From positions 417,084 to 481,083 of the forward strand of contig DASYYH010000003.1 of NCBI GenBank assembly GCA_035934015.1: a DNA stretch of 64,000 nucleotides, read 5' to 3'. A model generated the notes under the pieces. That model did not search any database. It saw only the letters and a list, made by a program, of their open reading frames with translations, and was not told the origin of the DNA. The stretch is from Candidatus Acidiferrales bacterium. GTDB lineage: Bacteria; Acidobacteriota; Terriglobia; Acidiferrales; UBA7541. Of this stretch, positions 38,644-48,610 are shown piece by piece; within the stretch, counting starts at the first letter, position 1, and every line of letters starts with the position of its first letter. Made by a program: the position numbers and the translations under genes.

Positions 38644-38741
38644 CTTCGGCATGAGCCGGGCGTTTACTTTCTCGTGCCGGGCGCCTTGATTTTGCCAGCC
38701 ACGCGGCGCAATCTGGATTTTGAGCTCCGCGAGTTCCGCTA

Positions 38742-39488
38742 ATGCCCGAGGAAACCAAGAAACCAAATCGATTCCAGGCGGCGCAACCTCAAATCCCGGG
38801 TGTGCCGCAACACAAGACTTCGGCCGCACCTAAAGCAGAAGGCTCCAGCAAGCTGCCGGCTCCATCCGATACGCCAGGTGGAAGCCGACAAACCAAGAGA
38901 GGTTCCAATCCCATACCAGCGTATTTGTGGGCCTGCGGGGGAGGCGCGATTCTCGTTGTTGTGATCGCCATGTTTTTTTTCGCGCGCGGATTCGCTCGAG
39001 CGGCGCACTCCGTGGCTCCCGACCAAACAGGAGGGACCCTAGCACAGCCTTTGCATGCCGCATCAGACGAGGCTGAGCCTGTCGCTCCCGGCCGCGTGGC
39101 CACCATCGAGGAGTTGGCGCAGCCATGGGCAGCGAAACCATTCCTCTATCGCATGGGAACCGGAGGCACAATTCCAGCGATGATAGTGCATTTGACGGGA
39201 AACAACTTCTGGGCATTCTCACTGCAAGAGCCCTACGGATCGTGTACGTTGCAATATGTCACGGACCTTGCGAAGCTGCGCAACGAATATGGAGTTCGGT
39301 CGTCGACGCCTTTGCTAACCGACCCGTGTTCGCACACAGTTTACGATCTGTCGCGCTACGCGAACGGGCCGAATGGCTTAGTGCGCGGAGCAATCCTGAC
39401 AGGTACGGGAATGCGCCCGCCCTATGCGATCGAAGTGCAAGTGAGCGGCCACGAAATTCTTGCCACGCGCGCGGAACCCGAGCAATAG
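38742..39488 (+). CDS. Single-pass membrane protein with extracytoplasmic domain
   Basis: 248 aa, not recognised. A Pro/Lys-rich cytoplasmic N-terminus (about 1-58) precedes one TM helix (about 62-84, WACGGGAILVVVIAMFFFARG), and the extracytoplasmic part (about 120-240) is beta-rich. Its DPCSHTVYDLSRYANGPNG segment is reminiscent of the second half of a Rieske cluster site (CxH..GP), but the first half (CxHxGC) is missing, so no cluster is expected. It may be a Rieske-fold remnant or coincidence. Starts 98 nt after the preceding small gene. Confidence 0.7.
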   Translation: MPEETKKPNRFQAAQPQIPGVPQHKTSAAPKAEGSSKLPAPSDTPGGSRQTKRGSNPIPAYLWACGGGAILVVVIAMFFFARGFARAAHSVAPDQTGGTLAQPLHAASDEAEPVAPGRVATIEELAQPWAAKPFLYRMGTGGTIPAMIVHLTGNNFWAFSLQEPYGSCTLQYVTDLAKLRNEYGVRSSTPLLTDPCSHTVYDLSRYANGPNGLVRGAILTGTGMRPPYAIEVQVSGHEILATRAEPEQ

Positions 39489-39667
39489 CTGAAGCAAATG
39501 GCAAGGCGTTCAGCCCTGCCATCAGCAAATCCCGTCCGCCATCCTTCTAAGTAGCAGGACGGCAATCCCTCTCTCGACTTTGCGCGCAGGCTTCGAGCAT
39601 AATCACTCAGTGAAGAAAGAGATCGCTGCGGCGCCAGCGAAGTCTTAGCTGCGCGAAGCCACGCCGA

Positions 39668-39707
39668 TAAAAAAACCGCTCCACCGAATGAGTCATCCGG
39701 TGGAGCG
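39668..39707 (-). terminator. Rho-independent terminator of the 39751-41154 lipoprotein gene
   Basis: Read on the minus strand, the stem CGCTCCACCG (from 39707 down to 39698) / CGGTGGAGCG (39686 to 39677) is a perfect 10-bp hairpin followed by GGTTTTTTTAT. It lies about 45 nt after the stop codon of the lipoprotein gene. Confidence 0.9.
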
Positions 39708-39750
39708 CGAACATCGAACGATCAATTCAACTGCCCGGTGACGGCCAACT

Positions 39751-41154
39751 TTAGAAGCTCGTCAAGAGCTCCACGGAACGCGCGACCATTTCCGCCTGAT
39801 TCGTCTGCTGGTTCACAAGAATGAATCCAACAACGCGGAGGTCGAACGGCCCCTGGCCGCTGAGCGCCGAAAGGCCGCTCAGATTGACGTAGTTTGTAAA
39901 CTGCGTGCTAACAATTGTCAGCGGGGCGGGCAATAGAACACCCGCGAGGTAATTGTCGTTTATCTGGAACGTTCCGGTATTCCCGCTGAGAATTTGCGTG
40001 CTTCCCATTACCCACGTGCCTTCCTGTCCCTGGCGTTCCAGGGTGACACGATGCACGGTGAGCGTCTGCGAATTGCCCGAGCCGGTGAGCGCGCCTCCGA
40101 TTCCAAGGCGCTGTCCCGGACCCAGCGTCGTGTTGTTGAAAAGAAGCGCAGTAAGCGGGCTGTGGAAGTCGCCAATGAAGTATTTCTCGGAACCGTTCAG
40201 CGTGAGACTGTCGATCGCACCGATTGGCGCGACGCTGGAAATGTTTGGCAGCTCGGTTCGCACGTACATTTGCAACTGTGTGGCTGGACTCGGCGTGGGC
40301 GGAATTACGGCCGTTGCCAAACCTCCCAGAAAGAAGTGATCCTGAGAGAGGATCGTGACTTCGTCCGCATCAATATCATGGGAAACCGGATCGAGCTTTC
40401 CGGAAATTTCGACAATCGAATTCGTGGTGAGTGCTGAAAATGATGCGTTTCCGTCCCACATTGTGTTCGCGTTGGTCATCACCGTCCAGTCGCGACCGCG
40501 TTCGCCCTGAATGGCGAAGGACGAAGAACTGGTATCAATCGAAGTAACACCACCGCGGAAGCAGTCAATTTCGGCCTCAGAGTCGTCGGCAGTGAGCCCG
40601 CGAACATCAAAAGTGGGCGTGATTGCACCGGTGACCTGCCCGTTTTGAACTACGATGGTCTGGGCCAGATCGAGATCCATGAGAATGCCGACGAGATCGT
40701 TGGGATCGACAACAAGCGTTTTAGCCAGCGGAACCGTGACGGAAAAAGTTCCCGGCGTGGCGGTAATCGTATTCAAAACGGGCGGACTGACGCTGGTGTC
40801 GAGATAACCGATCACGGCGGAAGAGCCGCTGATGGTCACACTGTCGTAGTTCCCATTCGGGACGCTTTGCAAGTCCAAAAGATCATGCAAGCCGCTGAGC
40901 TTGGCAAAATCGATCTGCGTGGGATTCTGTAAAACAGGAATTGAGCCGCCAGAGTTGTTGACCGTGACACCAGTAACCAACACCTGAAACGAAACTACGC
41001 TGGGCAAAGTCGGCGGCGCGTCGGTTCCCTCGGAGAAGACAGTGCCCATTTGCGGTATGTTTGACTGGGAATTCGACATGTTTCCCGAGCATCCGCTGAC
41101 TACCGCCAGTAAAAACGACGAGACAATCGCTACGATATTCCTTGAGATTCGCAT
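39751..41154 (-). CDS. DUF4382/DUF5666-like lipoprotein
   Basis: 467 aa. The N-terminus RNIVAIVSSFLLAVVSGCSG is a lipoprotein signal with lipobox VSGC. The first domain (about 40-190) resembles DUF4382: LPSVVSFQVLVTGVTV.., SGLHDLLDLQSVPNGNYDSV and VPLAKTLVV are characteristic. A second part (about 200-330) has the DUF5666-like run DVRGLTADDSEAEIDCFRG..VEISGKLDP..ADEVTI. Both are beta-rich carbohydrate- or metal-binding-like domains of unknown role, frequent in Acidobacteriota. ATG 41154 has GGAGAAGGGA directly upstream. It diverges from the BON lipoprotein gene. Confidence 0.82.
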   Translation of the reverse strand: MRISRNIVAIVSSFLLAVVSGCSGNMSNSQSNIPQMGTVFSEGTDAPPTLPSVVSFQVLVTGVTVNNSGGSIPVLQNPTQIDFAKLSGLHDLLDLQSVPNGNYDSVTISGSSAVIGYLDTSVSPPVLNTITATPGTFSVTVPLAKTLVVDPNDLVGILMDLDLAQTIVVQNGQVTGAITPTFDVRGLTADDSEAEIDCFRGGVTSIDTSSSSFAIQGERGRDWTVMTNANTMWDGNASFSALTTNSIVEISGKLDPVSHDIDADEVTILSQDHFFLGGLATAVIPPTPSPATQLQMYVRTELPNISSVAPIGAIDSLTLNGSEKYFIGDFHSPLTALLFNNTTLGPGQRLGIGGALTGSGNSQTLTVHRVTLERQGQEGTWVMGSTQILSGNTGTFQINDNYLAGVLLPAPLTIVSTQFTNYVNLSGLSALSGQGPFDLRVVGFILVNQQTNQAEMVARSVELLTSF

Positions 41155-41401
41155 TCCCTTCTCCTGTTCCACCCCAGAACGGACAAAGAAAAACGGCTTC
41201 GATCGAGAAGGAGTCCATCACTCCGACACTCCCCTCATGTAGATTCAACACTGTTGCTGATAAAAAGTTGCACGGCTCCCGAAAGAAATGCACCTCTGCA
41301 AGAGAACTTTGCATCCTAAGTTTGTTGGGCAAGCCAAGGCGACGGCCTGTAATACAGTGATACAATTTGCCTTATTGGATGCAAAACGGAGGAAGGTCAC
41401 G

Positions 41402-42481
41402 ATGCAAAGACTGACGAGCGTGCTTTTGATTTCCATGGCGATAGCCGCAATAGCCATTGGTTGTGCGAAGCAACCTGGCGACGCTCAGTTGACTACGAAC
41501 ATCAAGGCGCAGTTGTTCTCCGATCCGCAGACAAAGGACACAAATCTTGAAGTCGCCGTGAAGGATGGCGTTGCGACGCTTTCCGGCACTGTGCCAAATA
41601 ATGGCGCGCGCTATGAAGCCTACAAAATCGCAGCGAGCACGCCGGGAGTTACGAAAGTAGAGGACCAGATGAACGTTCAAGCTCCGGCGGAGAGTGCGCA
41701 AGTGACCCCGGCTCCCGTCGCACCCGCGCCACCACGGCCCGCAGAGGAGAAAAAAGCGTCGAGGCGTGAGGCTCATCCACGGAAGGAGCACCGCACGAGA
41801 GCCGCGCACCACACAAGGAGCGCGCCATCCCAGCCTGCTTTAGCTCCAGCGAAGGAGCCAGATGCGAGCGCACTTCCCGTAGCGCGCGCGAACGCTCCTG
41901 CGGCCCAGACACCGGCACCCGCGCAAACTCCTCCTCCACCGCAACCGATAACCGCTCAGTTTGCCGCGGGAACGACAATTCAAATACAAACCATCGACTC
42001 GATCGACGCAGGAAAGAACAGCCCGGGCGATGAATTTCAGGCTTCGCTCGCCACACCCCTGACCTCCAACGGAAGAGTTGTAGTTCCGGCGGGAGCAAAT
42101 GTCTATCTACGAATGGTGGCCGCGTCAGATGCAGGCAAATTTAAAGGCAGGAGCGTGGTCCAGCTCCAGCTTGTGCGGCTCGAGTTTCAAGGCAAGGAGT
42201 ACCCGCTCGTTTCGGACACGTATACCGATGAGGGCGCCTCGCGCGGGAAAAACACAGCCGAGAAGGTCGGCGGCGGAGCTGCGTTAGGTGCGCTCATCGG
42301 AGCCATCGCCGGCGGCGGAAAAGGAGCGGCAATTGGCGGCGCGATTGGCGCTGGAGGAGGAGGCGCCGTTCAGGCCGCCAGCAAGGTGAAACAGGTGCAT
42401 ATTTCGCCGGAAACGAAGATCGATTTTGCGCTCCAGCAGCCGCTGAACATCTCTTATCTTCCCGGCGGAAAGAATCCTTAG
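41402..42481 (+). CDS. BON-domain lipoprotein with glycine-zipper segment
   Basis: 359 aa. The signal MAIAAIAIGCAKQ has a lipobox Cys at about residue 20. A BON (OsmY-like) domain follows (about 25-90: LTTNIKAQLFSD..LEVAVKDGVATLSGTV..), a domain that contacts phospholipid or peptidoglycan. Then comes a Pro/Ala/His-rich linker (about 95-185), a beta-rich domain (about 190-280) and a glycine zipper (GGGAALGALIGAIAGGGKG, about 290-320) that probably inserts in the membrane. ATG 41402 with GGAGGAAGG upstream is favoured over an in-frame ATG at 41288. Probably an envelope-integrity protein. Confidence 0.84.
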   Translation: MQRLTSVLLISMAIAAIAIGCAKQPGDAQLTTNIKAQLFSDPQTKDTNLEVAVKDGVATLSGTVPNNGARYEAYKIAASTPGVTKVEDQMNVQAPAESAQVTPAPVAPAPPRPAEEKKASRREAHPRKEHRTRAAHHTRSAPSQPALAPAKEPDASALPVARANAPAAQTPAPAQTPPPPQPITAQFAAGTTIQIQTIDSIDAGKNSPGDEFQASLATPLTSNGRVVVPAGANVYLRMVAASDAGKFKGRSVVQLQLVRLEFQGKEYPLVSDTYTDEGASRGKNTAEKVGGGAALGALIGAIAGGGKGAAIGGAIGAGGGGAVQAASKVKQVHISPETKIDFALQQPLNISYLPGGKNP

Positions 42482-42541
42482 GTGCGAGCCTGCAGCAAAG
42501 CGCGGCGATGCTCTCGCATTTTTATTGGGGTCGGCCAAACT

Positions 42542-43528
42542 CTATAGGGGCACGAGCTGCGAATGCTGGCGGCAGAATTCCACGATGCGCGCTTCGGCCC
42601 AAAATCTCTCTGCGCCGCGCCAACGCGAGATGAATCCGCAATGCCCGCCATGCGGAGGGCTTTCCAGCTCGATAAGCTGGTTATCGTGCCAGGCGCCTTC
42701 TTCGAAAGAGCGGAACGGAATCAGCGGATCGTCCTGGGCGGCGACCAAAAGGGTTGGCATGCGGACTTCGGGCAGAAATTGCAAAGCGCTAGACCGCGCG
42801 TAGTAATCGTCGGCATCGCGAAAGCCACAGAATTTCGCAGTGATTTCATTGTCAAACTGACGGACAGTGCGAACCTTGTCCAATCCATTCAATGGGTACA
42901 TACAGGGAAAGAGTTCGGATTTCCAGCGCATGCGGCGTTTCAAACGGCGAACGAAATGGCGCTCATAGAGGCGATTTCGCGGCGCGCCGATGGCGTCGGC
43001 GCATACGCCAAGGTCGCATGACGGACAGACGCCGGCAACAGCTCGCAGTTGCGATGGCGCCGTGGTTCTAAATTCTCCGGCCATTTTCAGGACAAGATTC
43101 CCGCCCATGGAAAATCCAGCGACGAAAATTTCTGGCAGACGGTCCATTTCGATCAGTCTCTGCACAACGGCGCGGACGTCGCAACTGAGGCCGGAATTGT
43201 AAAGCGTGGGCGTTAGATCCTCGGTGCCGCCGCAATTCCGCTGATTGAGGCGCAAGACGTTGAAGCCCGCGCCGAAAGCCTTGTCGGCCGTTCCCAGCAT
43301 GTAGCCGGAATCGCTGGAACCTTCGAGGCCATGCAAGAGGACGAGCGTCGGATGCTGCTCGGGATCGCGCTGCCAGTGGCAGTCGGCACGCACGCGCGTC
43401 CCGGGCTCGGTCTCGAAAAAACGCGGCGTTGCGAGTCCGAGAAAATGCATGCGCCGGGGCCAAAAAGCGGCCGCAATCGTCATGCAGTGAGGATTTCTCA
43501 GGAGGAACGGCGGCTCGAATTCGCGCAT
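42542..43528 (-). CDS. Alpha/beta hydrolase, YheT family
   Basis: 328 aa. The oxyanion-hole motif LVLLHGLEGSS and nucleophile elbow AGFSMGGNLVLK (Ser about 145), an Asp in VAAQDDPLIPF and a His in PHGGHCGF complete the hydrolase triad. NQRNCGGTEDLTPTLYNSG is the YheT/ABHD1-3 family signature. Members are esterases or lipases of poorly known substrate. It diverges from guaB; 289 nt lie between the two starts. Confidence 0.9.
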   Translation of the reverse strand: MREFEPPFLLRNPHCMTIAAAFWPRRMHFLGLATPRFFETEPGTRVRADCHWQRDPEQHPTLVLLHGLEGSSDSGYMLGTADKAFGAGFNVLRLNQRNCGGTEDLTPTLYNSGLSCDVRAVVQRLIEMDRLPEIFVAGFSMGGNLVLKMAGEFRTTAPSQLRAVAGVCPSCDLGVCADAIGAPRNRLYERHFVRRLKRRMRWKSELFPCMYPLNGLDKVRTVRQFDNEITAKFCGFRDADDYYARSSALQFLPEVRMPTLLVAAQDDPLIPFRSFEEGAWHDNQLIELESPPHGGHCGFISRWRGAERFWAEARIVEFCRQHSQLVPL

Positions 43529-43661
43529 GCAAATCTACCTTACGTCACGGAAGATGCATGCGCAAGCGGGCCGAGGGGGCCGTGGGGCAGTTTGAATTTT
43601 GACTTCTTGTGTCACGAACGAGAAAACTCAAACTGACCCACCGGTGACCGGGGCTATGAAC

Positions 43662-43690
43662 TTGACCTCAGGTGGTCCGGCGCTTACAAT
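43662..43690 (+). promoter_or_regulatory. Sigma70-type promoter of guaB
   Basis: -35 TTGACC (43662-43667) and -10 TACAAT (43685-43690) with exact 17-nt spacing. Transcription would start near 43697, giving a ~120-nt leader that includes the 36-codon ORF and terminator hairpin described separately. Confidence 0.78.
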
Positions 43691-43702
43691 GGTCCATTCA
43701 CG

Positions 43703-43813
43703 ATGAAGTGTTTTTCTCAAAATCCAGTTGCATTCAAGCCCAGCGAACCTAGCTGGGCTTTGGCGTTTTTGGGGCTGAAAATTCACTCCGCAAAAATAAG
43801 AACCGAGGATTGA
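43703..43813 (+). CDS. Putative 36-aa leader peptide upstream of guaB
   Basis: ATG 43703 to TGA 43811-43813, ending 4 nt before the guaB ATG. The encoded peptide ([20 protein letters not shown]..) has no recognisable family. It runs through both arms and the T tract of the intrinsic terminator hairpin at 43736-43770, so translation would disrupt or be affected by that hairpin. No strong ribosome binding site is visible. It may be a real attenuator leader or a chance open frame. Confidence 0.35.
   Translation: MKCFSQNPVAFKPSEPSWALAFLGLKIHSAKIRTED
43736..43770 (+). terminator. Intrinsic terminator/attenuator hairpin in the guaB leader
   Basis: Perfect 9-bp stem AAGCCCAGC (43736-43744) / GCTGGGCTT (43752-43760), 7-nt loop, then TGGCGTTTTT. 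It lies between the guaB promoter and the guaB start, on the coding strand, so it can only act on guaB transcription or on something just upstream. Confidence 0.75.
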
Positions 43814-43817
43814 TCGA

Positions 43818-45281
43818 ATGAATTTTGATGGCCGTATCTCCGAAGGACTGACGTTTGATGACGTTCTGCTGAAGCCAGGAAAATCGTCGGTACTGCCGAC
43901 AGCGACGGATACGCGAACGTGCCTCTCGCGGAAGCTCGCGCTGAATATTCCCATTGTCGCCGCGGCAATGGACACCGTGACCGAATCGCGCCTGGCGATT
44001 GCACTGGCGCGCCAGGGCGGATTCGGCTTCGTGCACCGAAATATGACGATTGACCGGCAAGCGGAAGAGATCGACCGCGTGAAACGCTCGGAAAGCGGAA
44101 TGATCGTGGATCCGGTCACAATCGCACCAGAACTTTCGCTGCGCCATGCGCTGGACATCATGAACAAGTACAAGGTGTCCGGGCTGCCGGTGACGCGAGG
44201 CACGAAACTTGTGGGCATATTGACGAACCGTGACCTGCGGTTTGAGCGCAATTTGGACCAGCCGGTCGACCGGGTGATGACAAAAGAGCATCTGGTCACC
44301 GTGCCGGTGGGCACGACGCTTGAAGAAGCGGAACGCCTCTTGCAAAGGCATCGCATCGAAAAACTGCTCGTCGTAGACAAGGATTTCAATCTCAAGGGAT
44401 TGATCACCGTAAAGGACATCCAGAAGAAACTTGAGTATCCGAATGCCGCGAAAGATGAACACGGGCGCCTGCGCGTGGGAGCAGCGATCGGCGCGACAGG
44501 GGATTTTCTCGACCGCGCGATTGAATTGGCCAAGGGCGGCGCCGATGCGCTGGCAATTGACACGGCGCACGGGCATTCGCAGCGCGTGATGGACGCGATC
44601 AAGGAAGTTAAAAAACGCCTGCCGGAGATGCAACTGGTCGCGGGAAACGTCGCGACAGAAGAAGGCGCGCGCGATTTGATCGCTCTAGGCATCGACGGGA
44701 TCAAAGTCGGCGTCGGCCCAGGGTCCATTTGCACGACGCGCGTCGTGACCGGGGCGGGCGTGCCGCAAATTACAGCGATTCTCGATGCCTCGCGCGCGGC
44801 GCGCGGAACGGGCGTGCCCGTGATTGCCGATGGCGGCGTGAAATTTTCTGGCGACATCACCAAAGCTATTGCCGCGGGCGCTTCGGCCGTGATGATCGGC
44901 GGGCTTTTCGCGGGAACCGAGGAAGCTCCGGGCGAAACGATTCTCTATCAAGGGCGCACTTATAAATCCTATCGCGGCATGGGTTCGCTGGGCGCGATGG
45001 AAGCGGGCTCCGCGGACCGCTACGCGCAGGAAGGCGCGGAGCGCGGAAAATCCGTGCCGGAAGGCATCGAGGGACAAGTTCCCTATAAAGGGCCACTCGC
45101 AGGGCTTGTGGAACAACTCGTCGGGGGCTTGCGCAGCGGCATGGGGTACTGCGGCGTGACCAATCTTCGCGAACTGCAGGAAAACTCGCGGTTCATCCGC
45201 ATCACGTCGGCGGGATTGCGCGAAAGCCACGTTCACGACGTCATCATCACGCGCGAAGCACCGAATTACCGTTTAGAATAG
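43818..45281 (+). CDS. guaB: Inosine-5'-monophosphate dehydrogenase
   Basis: 487 aa. It oxidises IMP to XMP with NAD, the committed step of GMP synthesis. The (beta/alpha)8 barrel is interrupted by two CBS domains (about 90-205). The catalytic Cys305 lies in [15 protein letters not shown], and the mobile flap and K+ site regions ([21 protein letters not shown]) are present. GAGG (43805-43808) is the ribosome binding site. The leader with promoter and terminator hairpin suggests attenuation. Confidence 0.97.
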   Translation: MNFDGRISEGLTFDDVLLKPGKSSVLPTATDTRTCLSRKLALNIPIVAAAMDTVTESRLAIALARQGGFGFVHRNMTIDRQAEEIDRVKRSESGMIVDPVTIAPELSLRHALDIMNKYKVSGLPVTRGTKLVGILTNRDLRFERNLDQPVDRVMTKEHLVTVPVGTTLEEAERLLQRHRIEKLLVVDKDFNLKGLITVKDIQKKLEYPNAAKDEHGRLRVGAAIGATGDFLDRAIELAKGGADALAIDTAHGHSQRVMDAIKEVKKRLPEMQLVAGNVATEEGARDLIALGIDGIKVGVGPGSICTTRVVTGAGVPQITAILDASRAARGTGVPVIADGGVKFSGDITKAIAAGASAVMIGGLFAGTEEAPGETILYQGRTYKSYRGMGSLGAMEAGSADRYAQEGAERGKSVPEGIEGQVPYKGPLAGLVEQLVGGLRSGMGYCGVTNLRELQENSRFIRITSAGLRESHVHDVIITREAPNYRLE

Positions 45282-45368
45282 CTCTTTTGCGGAGAGGGCA
45301 GATTGCTCTTGCTATATCGATTGCCGCAAAGACTGAGTGCATTTAATATCTCGTCCGGGACCGATCAA

Positions 45369-46901
45369 ATGTGCCGAATGCTGTGCGTCATCATTATTCT
45401 GGCGCTTACAGGCCACGCTCGCGCGCAAGAAGTTCCTCCGAGCAGCGTCGCTCCCGCACACATGCCGAAAGTCGGGACGGTCGATCGGCGCTTCGTCTCC
45501 TACAACGTCGAAATGGTGGAAGTTACCGGCGGGCGCTTCTGGAAGCCTTACTCAACTGACGAAGAAGCACGTCAGGATGCGAAGGTCGTCTCGTCGAAGC
45601 CGAGTTCACAGATTTCGGCGGACCTCTTCCAGTATCGTCCGCCGATTGATCTCGCTAACTTTCGACTCCGCAACCTCGCAAAGGCAATCGGGCCAGCGTA
45701 TATTCGCGTCAGCGGTGGCTGGGCAAACGGGACATATTTCCAGGATGACGATAAACCCCCACTGAAACAGCCTCCAGCCGGGTTCAAAGATGTCTTGACT
45801 CGTGCCGAGTGGAAGGGCGTCATTGAATTTGCGCGTGCGGCTGGGGCACAGATCGTAACTTCATTCTCCATAAGCCCAGGAACACGCGGTTCCGATGGCG
45901 TTTGGATGCCCACGCAAGCCAAGGCACTCCTTGATTACACAAACGCCATCGGCGGACGCATCGCTGCTGCCGAATTCATGAACGAGCCCAATCTTGTCAA
46001 GGGGCAGGGCGCGCCCAGCTACGATGCTGCTGCGTTCGCGAAAGACATTAAGATCTTCATGCCGTTTTATCGCAGCCAATTGTCCAAGAGCCTGCTGGTG
46101 GGACCCGGCACTGGCACTGTAGGCAACGAGAAAGTCTTGAAGCTGACCGGTCCGATATTCGACGTGTTTTCCTATCACTTCTATGGAGCGTTATCGCGCA
46201 GGTGCACCACTGGTGGCAGGGGTCGAGGAATCACCATAGACCAGGTACTTTCTCCGGAATGGCTTGATCGCACAGACCAAGCCGAAGCGTCCAACGCTTC
46301 GCTACGAGATACCTATCTTCCCGGAAAACCCATTTGGTTGACGGAGACTGCTGAGGCGGCATGCGGGGGCGATATGTTCGCCGGCCAGTTTGCTGACACG
46401 TTTCGATTTTTGAACCAATTCGGCACACTCGCGCGAAAGGGCGTACAGGTTGTGATGCACAACACCCTTGCCGGAAGCGACTATGGCCTTCTCGACGAAG
46501 AGACATTCCAACCTCGTCCGAATTATTGGGCAGCCGTGCTGTGGAACCGGACCATGGGAACTACCGTGCTCGATCCGGAGACGAAGAACGAGGGTGCGCT
46601 CAGGATCTATGCACACTGCATGAAGCAAACGCGAGGCGGCGTAGCGCTGTTGGCTCTCAACACAGATGAGAAGGAAGAGTACACCTTGGAAGAACCTGTC
46701 TCAGGGGACCGGTTCACGCTCACCGCACCAGCTCTCACCAGTACGATTGTGCTGCTGAATGGCCGCGAGTTGGAGGCGAACCCAAATGGCTCGCTTCCGT
46801 CAATGCAAGGCCAGCCTTTCAAAGCAGGCCCTGTTCGCCTGCCGCCACACAGCATCACGTTTCTGACGATTCCTTCGGCAGGCAATAACAACTGCCAGTA
46901 A
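45369..46901 (+). CDS. Secreted GH79-like glycosidase (heparanase/beta-glucuronidase type)
   Basis: About 510 aa. A signal peptide (MLCVIIILALTGHARAQ) is followed by a (beta/alpha)8 barrel and a C-terminal beta domain. EFMNEPN places the acid/base Glu206 and WLTETAEAACGG the nucleophile Glu326, the paired motifs of clan GH-A family 79 (compare the heparanase NEPN and ETSSAYGGG). LRNLAKAIGPAYIRVSGGWANG is also typical of the family start. It probably removes glucuronic acid from plant or microbial polysaccharides. ATG 45369 is chosen for the signal peptide; a TTG at 45303 is in frame. Follows guaB by 87 nt. Confidence 0.85.
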   Translation: MCRMLCVIIILALTGHARAQEVPPSSVAPAHMPKVGTVDRRFVSYNVEMVEVTGGRFWKPYSTDEEARQDAKVVSSKPSSQISADLFQYRPPIDLANFRLRNLAKAIGPAYIRVSGGWANGTYFQDDDKPPLKQPPAGFKDVLTRAEWKGVIEFARAAGAQIVTSFSISPGTRGSDGVWMPTQAKALLDYTNAIGGRIAAAEFMNEPNLVKGQGAPSYDAAAFAKDIKIFMPFYRSQLSKSLLVGPGTGTVGNEKVLKLTGPIFDVFSYHFYGALSRRCTTGGRGRGITIDQVLSPEWLDRTDQAEASNASLRDTYLPGKPIWLTETAEAACGGDMFAGQFADTFRFLNQFGTLARKGVQVVMHNTLAGSDYGLLDEETFQPRPNYWAAVLWNRTMGTTVLDPETKNEGALRIYAHCMKQTRGGVALLALNTDEKEEYTLEEPVSGDRFTLTAPALTSTIVLLNGRELEANPNGSLPSMQGQPFKAGPVRLPPHSITFLTIPSAGNNNCQ

Positions 46902-47057
46902 CAGCCGTTTCAAAGCAATGACGCTCACGGAATACTCTTCATCCGGATTGTCGCCTGCATTGTGGAAAACAGGAATGCCGCCACTGCGGCTGCCTAGATG
47001 GAACGCCGTGAAGCTCGGCTGGTTGCGCGGGCTTGCTTTTCTTGACGCGGCAATTTT

Positions 47058-47504
47058 CTAGCTGGACGCCTTCGCGGTTTCCTTTTCCGCTGCTTCCGGC
47101 GCTTCCTGAGTTTTCTCGCGCTTCGCTTTCTTCTCTTTCTTTTTGAGCTCCGACCCAAGCAGCTCAAGAATCGCTAGCTCGGCGCCGTCACCGATGCGCC
47201 AACCGGCGCGGACGATGCGCGTATAACCGCCGGCGCGATCCAAAAACCGCGGTGCGATTTCGGCAAAAAGCTTGCGCGTGGCGTCTTTCGTTTGCAAAAA
47301 CGCCGCCGCCTGGCGCCTGGCGTGAAGTGTGTCGCGCTTGCCGAGCGTAATCATACGCTCGACGAGCGGACGAGCCGCGCGCGCGCGCGCGATCGTGGTG
47401 GTGATGCGCTCGCGCTCGATGACATTCGTCACCAGATTGCGAAGCACGGCGCGGCGATGGGCCGGTTGTTTACCGAGTTTGCTTCCCGCTACTAGATGTC
47501 GCAT
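47058..47504 (-). CDS. rplQ: 50S ribosomal protein L17
   Basis: 148 aa. The core MRHLVAGSKLGKQPAHR..NLVTNVIERERITTTIARA is unmistakable L17 (about 1-118). A Lys/Glu/Ala-rich tail of about 30 residues follows. Last gene of the alpha operon, 13 nt after rpoA; start ATG 47504, the frame upstream belongs to rpoA. Confidence 0.97.
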   Translation of the reverse strand: MRHLVAGSKLGKQPAHRRAVLRNLVTNVIERERITTTIARARAARPLVERMITLGKRDTLHARRQAAAFLQTKDATRKLFAEIAPRFLDRAGGYTRIVRAGWRIGDGAELAILELLGSELKKKEKKAKREKTQEAPEAAEKETAKASS

Positions 47505-47517
47505 GCGAGTCGTTTCC

Positions 47518-48546
47518 TTAGAAAGCCGTGGTTTCTTCCGGCGCCGGCGGAGCCGTCTGGCTCGGCAGCGGCGGCCAGATAATGCGGCCGTGCTCATCGA
47601 ACTTCATGCCGAGCGAGAGGCCCATCTTCTGGAGTATGTCCTTGATTTCGTTCAGAGACTTGCGGCCGAAATTTTTGGTCTTGAGCATTTCGGCTTCGGT
47701 CTTCTGCACGAGTTCGCGCAGACTTTGAATATTTGCATTCTTCAGGCAGTTGTAAGAGCGAACCGAAAGCTCGAGCTCCTCGACGGAGCGATCGAGATGC
47801 TCGAGGCGCGGATCGCTGAAATTCTCGACCACTTCCTCGGGCAGCTCGGGCTGCTCCTCGAAATTGATGAAGATGCTCATGTGATCCTTAATGAGCTTCG
47901 ACGCGAAGCCGATGGAGTCCTGCGGCGTGATGGCGCCGTTGGTCCAGACTTCGAGGGTCAATTTCTCGTAGTCGGTCATCTGGCCAAGACGAGCTGCCTC
48001 GACCGAGTAATTCACCTTGCGCACGGGAGAATGAACCGAGTCGATCGGAATGTAGCCGATGGGCAGGTCCTCGTCGAAGTTGCGGTCGGCGGCAACATAG
48101 CCGCGGCCGTTCTTGACACGAATCTCCATTTCGAGCTTTCCGCCTTCGCTCACAGTGGCCAGATAAACGTTCTTGTCCAGGACGGCGATGTCGGCGTCCT
48201 CTTCGATTTTCGCCGAAGTGACTGGCCCAGGCGTATCGACGACGAGCGAGATGGTTTTCGGTTGATCCGAATTCAGTTTCAACGGCACCTGCTTCAAATT
48301 CAGGATGATGTCTGTGGCATCTTCGACTACGCCCGGAATCGGAGAAAATTCATGCAGCACGCCTTCGATTTTCACGGCTGTGATTGCGGCGCCTTCGATC
48401 GAACTCAAGAGAGCGCGGCGCAGCGCATTGCCCACCGTGGTGCCCCAACCGCGCTCAAACGGCTGCGCGGAGAATTTTCCGTACTTATCCGTCAGCGACT
48501 CAAGTTCCGCCGCCAAACGCTTCGGTTTCTGAAACCCTTTCCACAT
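47518..48546 (-). CDS. rpoA: DNA-directed RNA polymerase subunit alpha
   Basis: 342 aa. The N-terminal dimerisation domain includes [32 protein letters not shown], and the C-terminal domain (about 265-325) has the helix-hairpin-helix [18 protein letters not shown] used for UP-element and activator contact. Standard position between rpsD and rplQ. ATG 48546. Confidence 0.98.
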   Translation of the reverse strand: MWKGFQKPKRLAAELESLTDKYGKFSAQPFERGWGTTVGNALRRALLSSIEGAAITAVKIEGVLHEFSPIPGVVEDATDIILNLKQVPLKLNSDQPKTISLVVDTPGPVTSAKIEEDADIAVLDKNVYLATVSEGGKLEMEIRVKNGRGYVAADRNFDEDLPIGYIPIDSVHSPVRKVNYSVEAARLGQMTDYEKLTLEVWTNGAITPQDSIGFASKLIKDHMSIFINFEEQPELPEEVVENFSDPRLEHLDRSVEELELSVRSYNCLKNANIQSLRELVQKTEAEMLKTKNFGRKSLNEIKDILQKMGLSLGMKFDEHGRIIWPPLPSQTAPPAPEETTAF

Positions 48547-48610
48547 TTTCTCTTCCCTCCTGGCTCGCTCGGCGCGAGCCTCGCCCCAAACTCTTTGCGA
48601 CGCGCTGCGC

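Noticed and set aside
42482..42541. Weak GCGA/TCGC hairpin with ATTTTTATT after the BON lipoprotein gene
   Set aside because: Only a 4-bp stem; too weak to call a terminator.
43628..44863. A 411-codon minus-strand frame across guaB
   Set aside because: Antisense shadow of guaB; Ser/Arg-rich with no motif.
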